From NCBI RefSeq assembly GCF_004000825.1, contig NZ_BILZ01000012.1, positions 1 through 64,000 on the forward strand: 64,000 bases of DNA. Reading direction: 5' to 3'. This DNA comes from Paenibacillus kobensis NBRC 15729. Lineage in GTDB: Bacteria > Bacillota > Bacilli > Paenibacillales > Paenibacillaceae. The first letter of the stretch is position 1, and every line of letters starts with the position of its first letter. Below, in pieces: positions 63,470 to 64,000 of this stretch. The notes below the pieces were generated by a model. It was not told the DNA's origin. It was given only the letters and a program-made list of their open reading frames with translations, and ran no database searches. The translations under genes were made by a program, and so were the position numbers.

Positions 63470-64000
63470 ATGAACAATAGATGGACGATTCGATTATTCG
63501 CGGGGTTGAACGAACGGCTCGGCACTCCGGTAATCGATCTGACGCTGGAGCAAGCTGAACTGGCCGCTGGCGAATTGAAGCAACGGCTTGCTGCCCAATA
63601 TCCGGATCATCAAGATTTGCTCCAGCTCTGCTTCGTTGCCTGCAACCAGGCTTACGCACAGGATGATGCGGTCATTCGGTGCTCGGACGAGCTGGCGCTT
63701 CTTCCCCCCGTATCCGGAGGGGAAGAACTGGGGACACAACAAGCCGGCAACACGGACCAAGAAAGCTTATTCCAATTAACCGATCAGCCGATATCGGTCG
63801 AAGCCGTATCGCGCCTCGTTATTTCACCGAATAATGGCGCAACGCTCACATTCATCGGCACAACGCGCGAATGGACGCACGGCCAGCGTACCGTACGTCT
63901 CGAATATGAAGCATACGCGCCGATGGCGATCAAGACCATGGAGCAGATCGGCAGCGAAATATCGGACCGCTGGCCGGGTACACAATGTGCGATTGTTCAT
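63470..64000 (+). CDS. moaD-moaE: MoaD-MoaE fusion, molybdopterin synthase (3' end beyond the window)
   Basis: Reads open from the ATG at 63470 (GAGAGG 9 bases upstream) to the edge. Residues about 1-83 form a MoaD-like ubiquitin fold ending LLPPVSGG, then a linker of about 20 residues, then the start of MoaE (ISVEAVSRLVISPNNGATLTFIGTTR with WTHGQRTVRLEYEAY). MoaD normally uses its free C-terminal Gly-Gly to carry sulfur; in this fusion it is internal. M. tuberculosis MoaX is a similar fusion reported to be processed. The C-terminus is not visible. Confidence 0.92.
   Translation, partial: MNNRWTIRLFAGLNERLGTPVIDLTLEQAELAAGELKQRLAAQYPDHQDLLQLCFVACNQAYAQDDAVIRCSDELALLPPVSGGEELGTQQAGNTDQESLFQLTDQPISVEAVSRLVISPNNGATLTFIGTTREWTHGQRTVRLEYEAYAPMAIKTMEQIGSEISDRWPGTQCAIVH

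Overview
The window looks like chromosomal DNA of an endospore-forming Paenibacillaceae bacterium (Paenibacillus or a close relative). The evidence is the dnaE-ytrH-ytrI and ytpI-ytoI blocks, a cotJABC spore-coat operon, YheA and YheC/YheD spore proteins, a YfkAB radical-SAM protein, YesM/YesN-type two-component genes, strong GGAGG ribosome sites and moderately high GC outside the CRISPR region.

Layout: (1) 1-6.9 kb: dnaE (3' end cut by the window edge), the sporulation pair ytrH-ytrI, a stand-alone fabF and an XRE/MmyB-type regulator. (2) 6.9-22.8 kb: a complete type I-C CRISPR-Cas locus. Array 1 has 83 repeats and 82 spacers. It is followed by cas2-cas1-cas4-cas7-cas8c-cas5c and cas3, all on the minus strand, and then by array 2 with 24 clear repeats plus one eroded repeat. 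Both arrays are read on the minus strand and both have leaders at their right ends. (3) 23-26.5 kb: ytpI, a methyltransferase, ytoI, a small membrane protein and a YheA-like gene. (4) 26.8-32.4 kb: four consecutive YheC/YheD ATP-grasp genes and a GNAT gene. (5) 32.5-40.3 kb: a D,D-carboxypeptidase, small genes, the odhAB operon and a DUF5680-like gene. (6) 40.4-43.1 kb: a Gfo/Idh oxidoreductase and a TIM-barrel isomerase divergent from an AraC regulator, then a decayed permease fragment. (7) 43.6-53.3 kb: a sialic-acid catabolic operon (yhcH, ABC transporter, nanK, nanA, nanE) next to a YesM/YesN-like two-component system. (8) 53.5-64 kb: cotJABC, a CorC/HlyC-type membrane protein, yfkAB, an HD-GYP protein, a YunD-like phosphoesterase and a molybdopterin cluster (small Moco-domain protein, moaA, and a moaD-moaE fusion cut by the window edge).

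The most striking observation lies in the 256-bp gap between cas3 and cas5c. On the plus strand, opposite to the arrays, there is a solitary degenerate CRISPR repeat. It keeps a 6-bp hairpin with a 5-nt loop and an 11-nt handle matching the true handle at 10 of 11 positions. A plausible promoter stands directly in front and a strong hairpin follows. Its 'spacer' matches the predicted -10 region of the cas5c-to-cas2 operon at 14 of the first 16 positions, next to a TTC motif (the type I-C PAM). The two mismatches fall at positions 6 and 12, the bases that type I Cascade flips out. This is what an autoregulatory crRNA-like guide should look like: Cascade loaded with it would sit on the cas promoter without a full-length match.

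Other points of interest are the repeat-sequence history written into both arrays, a 58-bp block and a junction-adjacent palindrome shared by the two leaders, and the four-gene ATP-grasp cassette. No tRNA, rRNA, transposase or prophage genes were seen. All calls are from reading the sequence; no database search was run.
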